DNA of 64,000 bases from Flammula alnicola (GCA_015499995.1 JADNRV010000004.1:1-64000); one strand, 5' to 3'. Shown: positions 22,221-34,996, counted from the stretch's first letter. Notes: generated from the sequence alone by a model not told the origin. Numbers and translations: made by a program.

Positions 22221-23605
22221 CCTTTAAAACTCTGCCTTCTATCTCGCGGTGTCTGGTCGCGCGATAGGGCAGGATCGTGTCGCGCCTATCACTGGAATGA
22301 CTCTCTGAGCGAACCTAGAGAGGATTAGAGTGTCAAAATGAACGCCAAGAATTATCATGCCCTACATTCGAACAGCTTGGCCACGCTCGCCTGCTCCCGA
22401 CCGGCGGCTTGGTGAGACCAGCAGCATCATGCATGCTGTCTTCCCACATCATGTATATTTCTGACTCGCGTGCAACCGTGGGGTGCCATAATTATGGCGC
22501 GTGGCGCTCACCATGTGCGTTTATGGCTTCTGTACCCTGATCGACCATTTAATTTTGATGGAGTTGCTTGGTGCACGCCACAGTCATAGCAGCTGTTACA
22601 CTCTCCGCGCTGGTTCATGGGCCTTCAGTAAGTGGGGTTTCAACCCCTTCGATGAATTCGTTGATAATATTGTCTGGCAGCTTCTACGCAATCTACCTGC
22701 TTCAGCTCCTCGAAAATATCAGCGTTTAGCATCTATGGAAAGGAGTACTTACCCCGCTTGACTCAGTTAGTGATAGAAATCTTATCTGTTAACAGTAATC
22801 TACTCACAGGGATACATTTCGTCGAGGTGGCACCTCATCTGATGGTGTTTTTAGCCCAGTCACGTAAACGAAAAACAAGTTGATCACAGGGTTCAATGCG
22901 ACATAAAAAAGCGTCGATGACTATGAATGGGAGAGGAGCGTACCCACCAAAGGTTCGAGCGGACCTTGCACGTGAACTTCTTCCATCATCTACACCTTGG
23001 CGTGAGTGGGAGGCTACAAGATCGCTTCTTCTCGTCTTCGTTGGACCCTGGACATCGGGGTTAGAAGAAGAGTCGGGTGACTGCGAACAGAGTACGATAC
23101 CTGAGAGAGGTAGCTTTGTCGTTGGTGTTTGAAATGAATTGAGGAGTGGACATGTGACAATTGGTGGATGTAGCCGATGGACTGGGGTCAGCTGGGCATA
23201 AGTCCGCTCCCAGGGCGCTATCCAATTCCCTCTCTTCTGCTCCACTTCCTATCACTATAGACGCCCTTTCTCTCTCTTTCTTACGCCTTAGACAAGAAAA
23301 CCATATTTCTGTCAAATCTCTGTATACGCAGCATCAGAATTCGGCCTGGGAAGACAAGATAGACAAAAAAACCGAGTATTAGATCCGGAAATACACGCAC
23401 AGAGCTGCTTAATTTTTCTGAGCAAAACGCTTTGGGTACGCCGTGGTCTTGTTATTGTTCGCTCTGTCTCACACAGTGCACGTCAATAGACCCGTAGAAC
23501 ACCCAGATCCAACACGAGACACTCCGGGTGAGGATTTCCGTAAACCTGGCCACCGTCGAGCAGCTTCAAGGACTTTTGAATCTTGGTGGGCATTCGGACC
23601 TTGCC
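22221..23605. other. Intergenic region with unresolved open frames
   Basis: Frames at 22501-22761 (+), 22896-23132 (+) and 22835-23245 (-) overlap and show no family match. The stretch around 22900-23130 is open on both strands and may contain an exon, but direction and product cannot be settled. Confidence 0.35.
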
Positions 23606-26058
23606 ATGGAACGCAGTGCCTCTGGGCACGAGAACGACGAGGACGATCGAAGGAGCAGGTTCCAAAACGCGATGGGTACCGAGAATGGCTCGGCATCTCT
23701 CCGCGAAAGAGCTGCCAGCCAGCCACCGCGGACGACAGACAACAGCGCACCGTTTGTCTCATCGCCACCCACACAACACTTTCTTCCATCCAGCCTTGGC
23801 CAAGGACCGTGGGCCAACTCGAGTCGGATGCTGAGCCCTAATCGCGGCCAACCGGTTCCCATCAGGAGCTCTTCTTTCTCCACCCACCCGTCCAACCAGT
23901 TCTCATCCACCATGCGCGACCGGATTTTCCCATCGACTTCGAGGATGACGAATCGGAGGCGTTGTCCGACACATACGACGAGAGATTTGTGCCACCGTCC
24001 TCGCTAGGGGTCGCACCTACGGGCAGGATCCCAGCCGCAGCCGCTCACAATCGCTTGCGACAGGCCGTCCAGGGCCGGTGGGAAGCCCTTACCTCGGATC
24101 TTCCGCCATGCAGAGCTGGAACGAGTCCTACCTCAGCTCCCAAACGAACCCGTTGAGCATACCATCTGGTGGCGGTCAACGATACGGAGAGATCAAACCA
24201 CCGGGCGCAAGTCGGTATGGTTCTCTCGGAACTATGGGTAGATCGCCTACCAATATTCACTCATCTTCGCCTTCCGGCGGCTCGTTCGTCGGTAATGGCC
24301 ATCTTAACAGAAATCAACAGGCAGATATATCCAACATGAGTCCTTTTGTACGCGATGTCGGCCAGATTTTACTGGATGATGGATCGGCGTTTAGAGAGCT
24401 GTGGGCAGGGATGCACCCGCCTCGAGATGAAAACGGTGGTGGTGGAAGTGGTACCACCAGTCGACGACACAGCGTCAGCGTCGTTCAGCCTCGCAGAGGT
24501 AACGTCGTTGGGTTCAACGCCCCAGGAACCGACAACGTGGACGAGCTTCCGCGGTCCACATTCCAACCGGCATTCGGTGGCCGCAGCGGGTTGTTATTGA
24601 CTGACGACGACCTCGCTAGCGACCTCGGCCTCCTCAACATCAACCCTAATGAACCTCCTCCGACTTCATCCTCTTCCCAGCATCCGCCCAGTCAGCCTTC
24701 TTCGCTGCCCATTTATGCTCCTCTCTCGCGCAGCCCGCCTTCCAGAGACTTGATGTCGACTTATCAGTCCATCAACCTAAGCATTCCCGCAGGAAGCAGC
24801 TACTCGCGTCAGCCTATCGGTACACCCAGTGACGGCGATTTCTCCGCGGGCGGCAACAGCCCTCCTCGAGGAGGCTTGTACGAGCAGCACCTCGCTGACA
24901 CTCAGTACAATGCGTCCAATAGAGGTCCGCAGCAACAACAGCAACATCAACAAGAGTTGACGGCTCGTTTCATCCCAGGCCAAGGCATCCAGTATGTGAA
25001 CACTCAGCAGCACCAGCAGCAGCAACAACCGCAGTACGTTCGCAACCGCGCCCCGTCATATTCCAGCACCAGCGGCCTCCAGTCGCCCATCTCTCCAGGC
25101 ACGCGCGCCATCAACCCGCAACAACCCCCTTACTACCCGCAGACTCAGAGGCGGCTGTCCGACGCCCAGTACCACCACCAGCCACCCACACCCTCGACCC
25201 CCCACCATCCGCCCAACCTCGCCGAGCTCGGAAAGGGGGTGCCCTTACACGCCGTACCACCCTCCTGGCCCCTATATATTGTCGAGTTCAAAGCCGGGCG
25301 CACGGACCTGTTCTACCTGACCGATATGACGCAGGACATCCGCGTCGGCGACCTCGTCATCGTCGAGGCGGATCGGGGGAAGGACCTGGGCAAGGTGGTT
25401 AACGACAGCATCACGATTGCGGAGGTGGAGGAGTTCCAGAGGCAGCAGACGGAGAGGGGTTTTGGGAGTGGTGGTGGGGGTGGTGGCACGGATGGAAGTG
25501 GGCAGCCGACGAGCCCGGGCGGGGCGTCTGCCCAGGGCGGCGGTGGGAAGAAGGAGATCAATCCGAAGATGATTTATAGAAAGGCTGGACAGCAGGACTT
25601 GCAGTGCGTTTTTCTCTTCTTTCATTTTTTTTTGGCTTTGGTGATTTGCACTAACGCACGGTTGGTTGGATTTATGAAGGTTATTGGCGACGAAGACTGA
25701 AGATGAGCTTAAGGCCCTTCAGCTGTGCCAAACCAAAGTGCGAGCGAAGAAGCTCCCCATGGAAGTCATCGACGCTGAGTATCAGTGGTTCGTCTTTCAT
25801 TCTTCCGCTTCTTTCAATCGCCGTCTCATCTGATTCGATGGCCTTGCTTGTCAAATAGGGATAGACGAAAATTGACATTCTACTTCGTCGCGGAGAAGCG
25901 TATTGATTTCAGAGAACTTGTTAGAGAATTGTTCAGGTGTGTTTTATGCCGCATATATGCGCATGCACTTTTTATGGTTTTGTTGACCACCCGCATAGAT
26001 TATACAAAACCGGATATGGATGGCTTCGCTGCAAGGAGGAGGCGGGTTCGAGCAATGA
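23606..26058 (+). CDS. PSP1 C-terminal-domain protein
   Basis: A long disordered N-terminus (Ser/Pro/Gln-rich, with poly-Gln near 24930-25030) leads to a conserved PSP1 C-terminal domain starting near 25260 with YIVEFKAGRTDLFYLT and GDLVIVEADRGKDLGKV. The domain continues through exons 25680-25787 (ELKALQLCQTKV), 25859-25936 (KLTFYFVAEKRIDFRELVRE) and 25999 onward. The domain normally ends in a KTRIWM motif, and here the motif appears only one frame away, so one base seems missing near 26013. Two further one-base gaps near 23935 and 24090 connect the N-terminal pieces. PSP1-domain proteins occur from yeast, where PSP1 suppresses DNA polymerase alpha mutants, to bacteria (RicT). The start at 23606 is the best in-frame ATG, and an upstream exon is possible. 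Confidence 0.8.
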
Positions 26059-27359
26059 CGACGCTCGAATGACGCAGAGACGAGATAAAAAACGATTCTC
26101 TGCCCAAGAACTTCAGACATGGCATTTTACAATCCGAAAAACCCCTCAGAAACGCATATACCTACTCCAAGGTTGAGAATGCGTCCTTCCTCGAACCGCA
26201 GACGAGGATTGAAGAACAAGTTAATCATAACCACCCTCCACGAAAAACAAGAACTGACAGGCCAGAACGAGTCAAGACGCTGAGAGATACCAGATACCTC
26301 CTGTACCACCACGCCTAACGCCGCCTGCCGTCCCCACCTCCTCTCATTATCACTTTACATTCCCTCGGATCCAAGAGGGCCCCCAGACCGAAGATTCAAG
26401 ATTCCGCAAAAAACGAACGAACGACCCACCAGCACCGACCTGACCTGACGGAAAAAAGAATGTATTAATGGACGCTGCTCATCCCATCTATCTACTCATG
26501 CTCCAATCATCAACTCCTAGATATGCAATACCATTCCCATTCAACTTCTCTCTCCTTCTTTCCCTCATCCTCATCTCATCTCGTTTTCTTACGTATTTAT
26601 TGCTGCGACGCGGACGCAGCATCCTTCTTATGAGAGAGCGGCCTAGCCCGGCTCCGAGTCCATCCTTCCACAACCGACAATGTTGGCCGCCGCCCTTGAC
26701 GAAATCCACGAACGGCGAACGACAAATTAAATTCTTGCTTTCACTTATGCTTCCTTACCCGTGGACGCTGCGCTGCCATCCAATGATGCATCATGCCCTT
26801 CCATCTTTTTTATTTTTCACTGGCTTCGTCGATCTCCCTCTGCGTAACTTAAGGGTGTTATTTTGGTTGAACGCCTTGTACTACTTACCTTGCCAGTGTC
26901 GATGATAAGTACGAATGTCATGTTTTCTGTATTTCTTTTTCCTACAAAATCTTGTGTTGTGTTGTTCTTCATTTTTCCCCGTTGGTATAAGCAATTTTCT
27001 GTACGATCTCTTTCTTGAGAGAAGATTCCTGACATTCTGTTATGTCTGACGAACCCGTGTCAGTGTACATTGCATTGGCGAATCATCTTCAATTTTTATT
27101 CCTTGCTTCATGTACAGCGCAGTGCAGTTCAGTGTGGGCCATTTCCTTCCATTTGGTCAAGTGTCAAAATTAGCGCTATGGACCTTGTATTCTCCATCGT
27201 TTGTATGCAGTGGAGTAACAATGCGACGGTGTTACAGCTGTACAATTAATGATTGCCTCCAAAACTGTTATTTGATGGTTGTAGGTGCGTACTTGGATGA
27301 AGCGGATCCGAGCAGTTGTGTGTCGTATGTACCGACCCTCGAGTGATGGGGCAAGGGGG
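26059..27359. other. Intergenic DNA between convergent genes
   Basis: About 1.3 kb is without a convincing gene. The 145-codon frame at 26468-26905 looks like translated 3' sequence. Long T-rich stretches fit 3' untranslated regions. Confidence 0.45.
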
Positions 27360-28326
27360 CTAGGAGACACTGTCTGCCATTTTGCCTAATAGCCGTTCGC
27401 GGAGCTGGATGAGCTCCATCTGCCGTTGACGCGCTTCGCGCAGCTCGTGTCGAGCCAGTTCTAGATTCTGGGGACATGAGAAAGGAGAATCGAAGGTGTG
27501 CGTAGGATCATATCTTACGGGGGTAGACCTTGGAATGTCTTGATCTTCGCACGTTTTTCTTTCAGCACTCGCTCCTTGGCCTGGTTCTTCTCTCTTTTTG
27601 CGCTATTAGCTGAGCGAGAGTCACGGGTACCTCGAGCGGTTCTTCTGCCTGGAACAATGGCCATTCAGTAAAGCACGGTCATGAGGTGAATCATTGAATG
27701 TGAGAAGACGACACGAACGATCAGCGTTTCCAATTCTCTGTGGTATTCTTTTGCCTTCTTGACCAATGCTTCTTTGCGTCGTTCGAGAGTGGTAGTACTT
27801 TCTGGATTCAAGAGCTCGAGGAACCTGGGATGAGGACTTCATTCCAACTTTTCGGACGAAATGTCAAAAAAGCGGACAGTCATGAAAGGGCCAAGATCCA
27901 ACAACGTACTGAGAGATGAGTTGATATTCGTGTTTCAGCACAGCGAGATGGTCTTTGAGCTCATCTTCTACTTGCCTCAGTCGATTCAGAGAGCGCGATA
28001 ACATCGTCGTTCAGTGCTCAGATTGGCATGGCGGTTGAATAACTGTGGCACAAAAAATTGGATCAGTGAATGATGAGCGAACTTGGCACCCACAGACTAG
28101 TACCGACCTCAAAAAGGTGGCATCTGGAATGTCAAGTATTCGTACGACTTCTGCCAAAGTGTCTAGGGAGCTGGCAAGTTCGTCGCTATCACCAAAACCA
28201 CTACGGAGCGGTGGAAGATGAGTTTCCCAGATTTCTGGATCTTCGAGACAAGTTAATTTGGAGGTAAAAAATAAATAGGTTTTGTATGGATAACATGCCA
28301 AGCTTCTCGATGTCGGTTCTGTCCAT
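27360..28326 (-). CDS. Coiled-coil protein, possible augmin subunit HAUS1
   Basis: Small exons from an ATG at 28326 encode an N-terminal segment (DPEIWETHLPPL, LAEVVRILDIPDATFL) and then heptad-rich helices: RLRQVEDELKDHLAVLKHEY near 27950, ERRKEALVKKAKEYHRELE near 27750, and AQKEKNQAKERVLKEKRAK near 27570. The C-terminal exon reads NLELARHELREARQRQMEL. The closing block, Leu-Pro-Pro then NLELA and a helix, resembles the C-terminus of HAUS1, a spindle microtubule-branching augmin subunit; this is from memory of the family and tentative. Introns are GT-AG. The last junction needs one more C in a five-C run at the donor near 27520, and one other frame step occurs near 28000. Confidence 0.5.
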
Positions 28327-28528
28327 CTTGGATGCAGTTCTATTCTTTACGTTAGTATGAGAGAGTGGGAAAGGGAATAGTTCAAATTGAAGTCACGTCG
28401 CAAGTTGCCGGAAGCATTTGCCAACGCGTCTGACGCGTACACAAACACAAACACGATTGGTTGATTCTCCCTTTCATTTTGAACCTCACCTCCTTTCTCC
28501 TGAAACACGACATACGACACCTAACGCG

Positions 28529-28946
28529 ATGAAAGTCAATGTAAAACGATGGCATGCTGTTGCACAATGGCGTTGGGATACCGGAAACGCGGAGCAGGAC
28601 GACGACGGCGAGGGTGACGTGTGTGGTATTTGCCGCGTACCATACGAGGGATGCTGTCCGTCTTGCAAGATGCCTGGGGATGATTGTCCATTGAGTGCGT
28701 CTAATACCTTTTTTATGGCATATAAAATGCTGATTGTTGCATTCTGTTAGTTTGGGGAGAATGCACGCACGTTTTCCATATGCATTGTTTACTCAAATGG
28801 ATTGGAACAGCTGCCTCGAAACAGCAGTGTCCTATGGACCGTAAAGCGTGGGGTAAGTTGCAATCTTTGTATTGGCTGCTCATTCACGATTGAACGACCT
28901 CTTTTATCCAGTAACGGCGGAACGCAAAGTTGGCACGACCTCATGA
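28529..28946 (+). CDS. apc11: Anaphase-promoting complex subunit 11 (RING-H2)
   Basis: Three exons (28529-28694, 28751-28852, 28912-28946; introns 56 and 59 bp) give an intact protein of 100 residues. The start MKVNVKRWHAVAQW, then [29 protein letters not shown] and HVFHMHCLLKWI, is the hallmark of APC11, the RING-H2 subunit that recruits the E2 enzyme in the cell-cycle ubiquitin ligase APC/C. The final zinc-ligand pair reads CPMDRKAW, with Asp where animal APC11 has Cys. RBX1 also uses Asp there, so zinc binding is probably kept. Length fits the family. Confidence 0.95.
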
Positions 28947-29210
28947 CGTACCCCGATCTTGTATACTTATTCGACGCTGTATCGATATTGGCATGTATTT
29001 TTATACGACTCAGGAAGGTTTTCAAAATACTCCATGTACCTCTCAATGGGAACAAACCTGGAGTAGCCAGGATCGCGACATTTGGTGTAGATGGGATGCC
29101 CAAAGTCAGGATGATGAAGAAGAAAAATTCTGATGATTTTCACAAAAGAGTGTGCAAATGGGAAATCAAAGGCGAAACTCTCGATCAAGAGCGGTCATGG
29201 TCGCTATTGA

Positions 29211-29529
29211 ATGCCAACTTTTGGGTTCTGGCGTTGGACCGATGGCGAAACTGAAAGCCCCATGTTCAATGGATGGTCGTGCCACTCAGGTCTTCTGTCT
29301 TTCCTGGGTGTAACTCTATGTAAGTTACATTGCCTGTTTATTATGTTGTTGGCCAAGTTACTGACCTTTATCTTTTACTTTGGATAAGTTTCCTGGCATT
29401 TGGAACCACTTACCCGACATGGAGAGCAAATTCATGGATGATGAGCAGCGGAATCCTGAAAGAGACGACATGGGCACTCGGAGAAATCGATTTAAAGATG
29501 GCTCACGGGTGGCCGCTTCCTATAGGTAG
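29211..29529 (+). CDS. Unrecognised conserved-looking two-exon frame
   Basis: Exons 29211-29319 and 29399-29529, joined over a 79-bp GT-AG intron, give 79 residues. They contain FNGWSCHSGLLSFLGV and FPGIWNHLPDMESKF, followed by a charged tail. An upstream frame at 29050-29250 (KRVCKWEIKGETL...SLLNANFWVLALDRW) could be joined if one base were added near 29247, so the true gene may be longer. No family recognised. Confidence 0.33.
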
Positions 29530-31386
29530 ACGACGGGCTGGGATGTAGTGTCCAGTCAGCAGAGATGTAAATTCAAGCCATTCCGGCTATGTAGTTGTGA
29601 TCCGGACTGCCACGGTTGTCGGCAAATTACGTAAAGATTAGATTGTTGTTTTTAAATTTCTTCTCCCTTGTCTCTTTCTCCTCCTCTCGTCGTTTCACTC
29701 AGACCAGAAGAACGTTCGACGTTAACGGTTTGGCTTTTAAGTGGGAACGACCTTCAGCTATCTCTAACCGCCTCCTCGACCTCCAACCTCTCTTTTGAAC
29801 GACCCGCTACCTTGATTGCGGGCCAAGTCCATGCTTGACAAGCTTCCTCGACGCAAGCCCAGTCGGAGGTACTATTTTTTTCCCCGTTGAGCGATGTTCG
29901 TCAGCTCTAGATGTACGTCTTCATCTTTCTTTATCCAGCCCGAATATTTCCTTCGAATTTCGTACCAGTCTTGTGTCCAGGGAAAAGGGCGCCATGGCAT
30001 TGTGCCACACAGTGCCACTCCGTGCCACTTGCGCCCTTTTCCGTGTCTGCAGGCCTGGCTTGAACGCTCTTTGGCTAATCTTTATCTCGAATCGCAGTTA
30101 TTCGAGTTAGTTCGCTCTCTTCTAGAACCTGCGCCAGATTTCAGGGAATATCACTACGAGTTGACTTGGGGTTTGGGTGGCATGTGATCTGATTCCAGCT
30201 CTTTTTGACATTCAGGTGGCCTTCTCTAGGAGCGTTCGCTCGAACGTGGAGAAATATCCCACCTGTTTATTGGAGCTCAGGTGCTCTGGGACAAAAAGTT
30301 GACGGCGCCGCGGTCGAGTATTGCTTAGGCGTGAAATTCCCCTCTCTGCAAGCTCTGCGATGCTCTTTGTCACAGCTCCAGATGATACATGTGGGTGGAG
30401 TTTGCGCCTGCTCTACTGGATTGCACTTTGCCACTTTTAAACCGGCACATCTTACGCAAGGTATCACAATCCGACGGGGTCGAAAACGACCCCGGGAGGG
30501 CCATACTCTTTTCTTAAGGGGGTTCTGAGCGCACAACAACGCGCCTTCGAGGATCAGATATTTTTAGAGGCGCGTCATGATGACAGTCCTACGGCGTTGT
30601 CTTCAGCTCCGTGGATCTAGCCACATCCATCTTTGGTTGTGGAAAGCTCAGTCTGACGCGCCTTCTGAATCCACATATCTTGAGGTGTAAGGATAATGGT
30701 AAGGATAATGAGTGGATATTCTGCAAGTCGTTGATTGCTGGGCTGGAACCTCTGCATGAAGCATGATTGTTGGACAACAACCTCGTCCCTGCAAGTTTAT
30801 CTTCAGATAAGATAAACTCTCTGCTCATAGCTCAGCAGTTCTCCGGTATTGCTACTCCTTTCGAAAGCCGTCATTGGCTATTCGAAAGCATAGCGATTTG
30901 AAATCCTTTCGAACAGTCTGCCTCTCGTTTCGATGTTGTTTCAGTACTAGTCGTTCTTTTACGCAAAGTGTTGTATTCGATGCCTGCCAGTGGACGTTGT
31001 TCTCTACCAAACAGATTGGGGAGAGAACTCTACTTGGATCTTTTCTTTATTGCTAGGCCGACTTTGGCGCTCTCCGTGCATTTAATTGTGGGCATCTTTA
31101 AATAATGGATCGATTTATGATGTCCCTTTTCTGAGTGTAGACGCTGAACCCGTTAGCGTCGACTAATATTTGTACAAAAGCGCCGAAAGTATCTACAAGT
31201 ACAATATTGTGTAACTTATAAGTCCAATCGGCGTCGAGTCCGTATCGTTAAACTACAAATGGATAAAGTCCGTGCACTCGACGCAGCCGAGCCATTGCGC
31301 CCTGAAACTTCAATTATGCTGTGCTACTCTTATATTGCCTTGTACTATTGGCGAAGGTAAGTAGGATGTCCTAAAATTCGGGTTGA
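29530..31386. other. Intergenic DNA, nothing recognised
   Basis: Only short, mutually overlapping frames with unnatural composition are present. I saw no motif, repeat or RNA gene. Confidence 0.45.
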
Positions 31387-31851
31387 TCAAGACAAACCTG
31401 GGTTATACATTGGTGTCATTCCAGCAATTGCCCGTTGCTTTAAAACATGCTGGGGAATCGCCAACTGTGGTTGACCTCCTCTCATTCCAATCACGTACAC
31501 CGTGTCGCCCCCGATGACGCTATTGCTGTTCCCCGAGTTCACGTTGTTGTTGTTCTCATGGACGCCGTTGTTATTTGTCACGGTACCGTAGAATTTCTGC
31601 GATCCGCTAAAGGATTGAGCAGGGGCGGCGCGAAAGGCAGCGCTGTCCCCGCCGTTGTTGTTCGTCAACTCGCCATGGAACTCTTGCGAGCCTTCGAAAT
31701 TCTGGATGGGCGCCGGCGCCATAGTGGCCGGCGAGGGGGGTGTAGAAGCGGTCGACGTTCTCGAGGAGGCGGGTATAGCAGCGGTCGCCATATCGGCGGA
31801 CTTGATCAGTTTGGTGTTCTTCTTGAACTTAAAAACCGAAAGGAACGCCAT
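31387..31851 (-). CDS. Small Asn/Gly-rich motif protein (154 residues)
   Basis: The ATG at 31851 is chosen because a TATA box sits about 83 bp upstream; an upstream in-frame ATG would put that box inside the coding sequence. A basic N-terminus and an Ala/Ser/Thr/Pro linker lead to two similar repeats (FEGSQEFHGELTNNNG and FSGSQKFYGTVTNNNG). The segment NNNNVNSGNSNSVIGGD follows, then a hydrophobic strand TVYVIGM. The same Asn/Gly segment appears in the two inner genes of the neighbouring inverted duplication. Short Asn/Gly motifs of this kind recall amyloid signalling motifs (RHIM-like or PP type) of fungal NLR systems, but that link is inference. No known family. Confidence 0.6.
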   Translation of the reverse strand: MAFLSVFKFKKNTKLIKSADMATAAIPASSRTSTASTPPSPATMAPAPIQNFEGSQEFHGELTNNNGGDSAAFRAAPAQSFSGSQKFYGTVTNNNGVHENNNNVNSGNSNSVIGGDTVYVIGMRGGQPQLAIPQHVLKQRAIAGMTPMYNPGLS

Positions 31852-31933
31852 TGCAAGTAATTTCTTGGTGGAAGGAGGAGTCAAGATGAACGTGGGTGGG
31901 TCGTGTCGTGTTTCTTTGATAGTGGGCTCCCTT

Positions 31934-31941
31934 CCTTTATA
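31934..31941 (-). promoter_or_regulatory. TATA box of the small Asn-rich gene
   Basis: TATAAAGG on the minus strand lies about 83 bp before the ATG at 31851. The same box in the same context recurs at 42025-42032 in the right arm. Confidence 0.6.
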
Positions 31942-33063
31942 GTGCGATGTCAGCGCTTCCATGCGAGTTTCGGCAGTTTCTCAAATCAGGTGTAGAGTAT
32001 GAGTGCACCCGGAGCCCACTGAGGCTGTTGTTTTCCAAGAATTGATACAATGTAAACCTTGACAGAGACCTACAATGAAGTATCCATGGATGCCCGCCCA
32101 TCTGGAAAACAAGGTCGCTAAAGAGAGAACAATGGCTGTCCGTCTCCGAGTCAACTTGAAGCGAGAATGGATATTTACGTACATATACACTCCTTCTGTG
32201 CTGTAAGCCCTAAATTTAAGCTTTGCACACAACGAAAAAGAACAAAAGAATGTGCTTTACCTGCGGTCTGGCCAAGTCAAGATCATGATCAAGCACGAGG
32301 AACGCTGTGGGCGGATTACATAATTGTGGGCGCCAATGACAGTAATGCTCTCACGAGTTCGCATCGGTTGACCCTTGGTTGACCCAAGAGGAGCGAATCT
32401 GGACGGAGCCCACGGAGTATGTCAAGGATATCTTTAACAAGTTGTGGCTAAAGAACCTACCCACTGTAATTATGAAACCATGGCAGAATTCCCCAAATCA
32501 AAGCGGTGATGTACTGAGTAGAAATAGTGTATGTAGCCACTATTACACAGCTTTGTGACTCGTCCGCTCGCTGAGCGCCGAGTACATAACGGCATTTGGA
32601 CGAGATAGCTATTGATTCAGATGCAAGCATCCTTGGGAATCAGATGCACATATACCCACAACATACCCCGTGTCTTGATAAGGCACTTTCGGCCAAGTTG
32701 TCGGGTCATACAAGATCGAGATGCCGGAATCGTTTCCATACTAACGGCGACATGGAGTTTGCTGAATCTCCTGTGAACACACCGCTTTCGTTTCAGTTTA
32801 CGTTGGGATGGCTCATCTCAACGGCGTGAAACAGCAACCGTCGACCAGTCCACGCATGACGGTTCGGTGCTACCTTCAGGCCTTTTGCGGCTCTCTCAAC
32901 TCCTCAAGGCCTCACCGCCAACCAGCAACATCTCAGAACAAGACAGACGCCAGCTTCTGGACCAGCACAATAAAATGGAGCATCGAGGATTGGCGGCTAG
33001 TAGTAATGTATGGCATCGGAAACACATGATATCTCGTCTAGAAATGCAGGATTCGTATGATGC

Positions 33064-34858
33064 TCACTCCGGTAGCCAGAGAAGTTTACACATATTCTGA
33101 ACTAAGGCGTTAGGTTTCTCTTCTGGTGGCTTGCCTACCCAGGGCAGAACGCGGGCGAAGGTTGACGTTAAACCCCTCCGCTGACGATTTGGAGCTGCGA
33201 CCTGAAGGAAATCAATATAGAATATAAAAAGGATTTCTTACAAATGCGGGTGAGACGTACCGGTAGTTTCTCACTAGGCTTTTTGGGAGTAAATGTTACC
33301 AGTCCTGAAGGAGAAAGAAAGTAAGCATGCATAGACGCCAGAATAGATGGTGTAGCATACCGTCTGTATTCACAACGTCGAAATTGTCAATCACTCTGCG
33401 GATCAGTTGGACAACTTCGGGGTGTGTCAAAAGACGCCACAATTGTCGTCAGTTCGTGTAGTGAAGATATAGAGAGAATGTGACGTACTCCATTCAACTG
33501 TGAACACCACACAGAGTCTGCAACTACGCCCACCACAGCGGATGGATCCTATTCGACGTCAACACGATACAAGCCGAGAAAGAAAAGGATTCTGTACCGT
33601 CAGGAGTAGGATATGTAAGAGAATGATTGAAGGATAAAAGTAGCCCTGAAATAAAGAAGGGATGAGTGCTTTTCGCATGGGTAAATGCGGTTGTTACCTC
33701 TGGATCATCGCGTGAAGGGGGTTTTATGATGCCCTTTATGCGAGCTAATACCTGCTGAAGCCCTGAGAAGGGGCTGGCAGTTTCGAACAGATCTGGGGAG
33801 AATGTGTGCAGCATGGCGCGACCACTGGGATGGGCTCAACGCTACAGAGATGACGTTTAGAGGGACAGCACCGCGGGTACCGTCGTCAGAGAAGCTTCCG
33901 GTATTATACAGCAATGGGCCGGCTTGGCTTTTGCCTTCCCAGGCCGACTGAGAATTTTCTTGAGTGTACCTGAATCGCATTTGCGTTTCTGTATTCCCAT
34001 AGATTTCTTGCGTCTGAAATGTTGCCATATCGTATGTGGCCCTGTCGACGCCAGTGACAATCCGTAGCATACCGTTGGGGATGGGCGTCTCGACAAAATC
34101 ATTGCTGTCACCGCTGAGACGTTGATACCAAGAAACATCGTGTTCCTTCACATAAAGGTAGATACGGGAAGGATCGATAATCTCTTCATGGCTAGCTCCG
34201 GTGGGAAGAACCAGAACCGCTCCCTCTCGAGCTGACGCGACAAAGTCAAGTTTCCTGCCCATAAAGCTACTCAGCATTGCAAAGCGGAAACGAAAGTGAT
34301 GTGCATTACAACGGGGAGTCCGATTCCTGTGAGACCTCAATTCCTTCGGTGGCCATGACCGTTCCAGGAGGAAAACGATTAGCAAAGGTGCGGACCTCCT
34401 GAGCGGATAGGGGTGGATGAAGCCTCTGGCACCATATTTCGTTGAATGGGATGATCGAGGGGTAAAACAAGTTAAAGCAGTAGAAAAATCCACCATCTTT
34501 GTCTATATAGCCAGCGTCACCGAGGACGGCTCCTTGGCTCAAATGGAGCTTGGGCCGTGTTATGTCTGAGGCGTCAATACGGTGTAGGCCAACCCCATGC
34601 CCTAGCGATAGTATAGACCGTGCCCATATTCCAGGTGCTCGAAACTGGGTCTGCAATAGACAGGGAAGCTTGTATCTTCCATGCCCCTATGAGAACCTTG
34701 GATTGAACCTGGAATTTTATGTTCAGCATTTTGTAGTTAACCAGTATGTCTGCGACCCACGTACTATGCCATGAAAAGCTTCCGTCCGACGATTCACCCT
34801 TGGTCCTCATTGTGACCAGTGCCCAGGGGTAAATTTCGTAATAAAAAAAAGATGTCAT
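33064..34858 (-). pseudogene. Outer paralogue, left arm (GDVG-family protein), broken
   Basis: It has the same exon order as the right-arm outer gene: start MTSFFYY, a VLGDAGYIDKDGGFFYCFNLF block near 34530, AREGAVLVLPTGAS near 34210, VSWYQRL near 34130, a MLRIVTGVDRA block, DPSAVVGVVADSVWCSQ near 33500, HPEVVQLIRRVIDNFDVVN near 33390, and a PWVGKPPEEKPN tail near 33130. Splice sites match those of the partner. Compared with the right copy it lacks about 7 bases near 34640 and about 19 bases near 33770, each breaking the frame. No function is known for this fungal family. Confidence 0.75.
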
Positions 34859-34996
34859 CGCATCTAGAAGGGCAGTCCTGATGAAAGAGAGTGCTGTGCG
34901 AGAAGATGTTGGACCGAAAGCTATGAAAGCTTTACTTAGCATGTTGAACTTTGTTTACCGAGTGGACCAGTGCTGAGTGGACGCACGGTCGCTGCG

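Noticed and set aside
26468..26905. 145-codon frame downstream of the PSP1 gene
   Set aside because: There is no family resemblance, the composition is pyrimidine-driven and it lies in the presumed 3' untranslated region.
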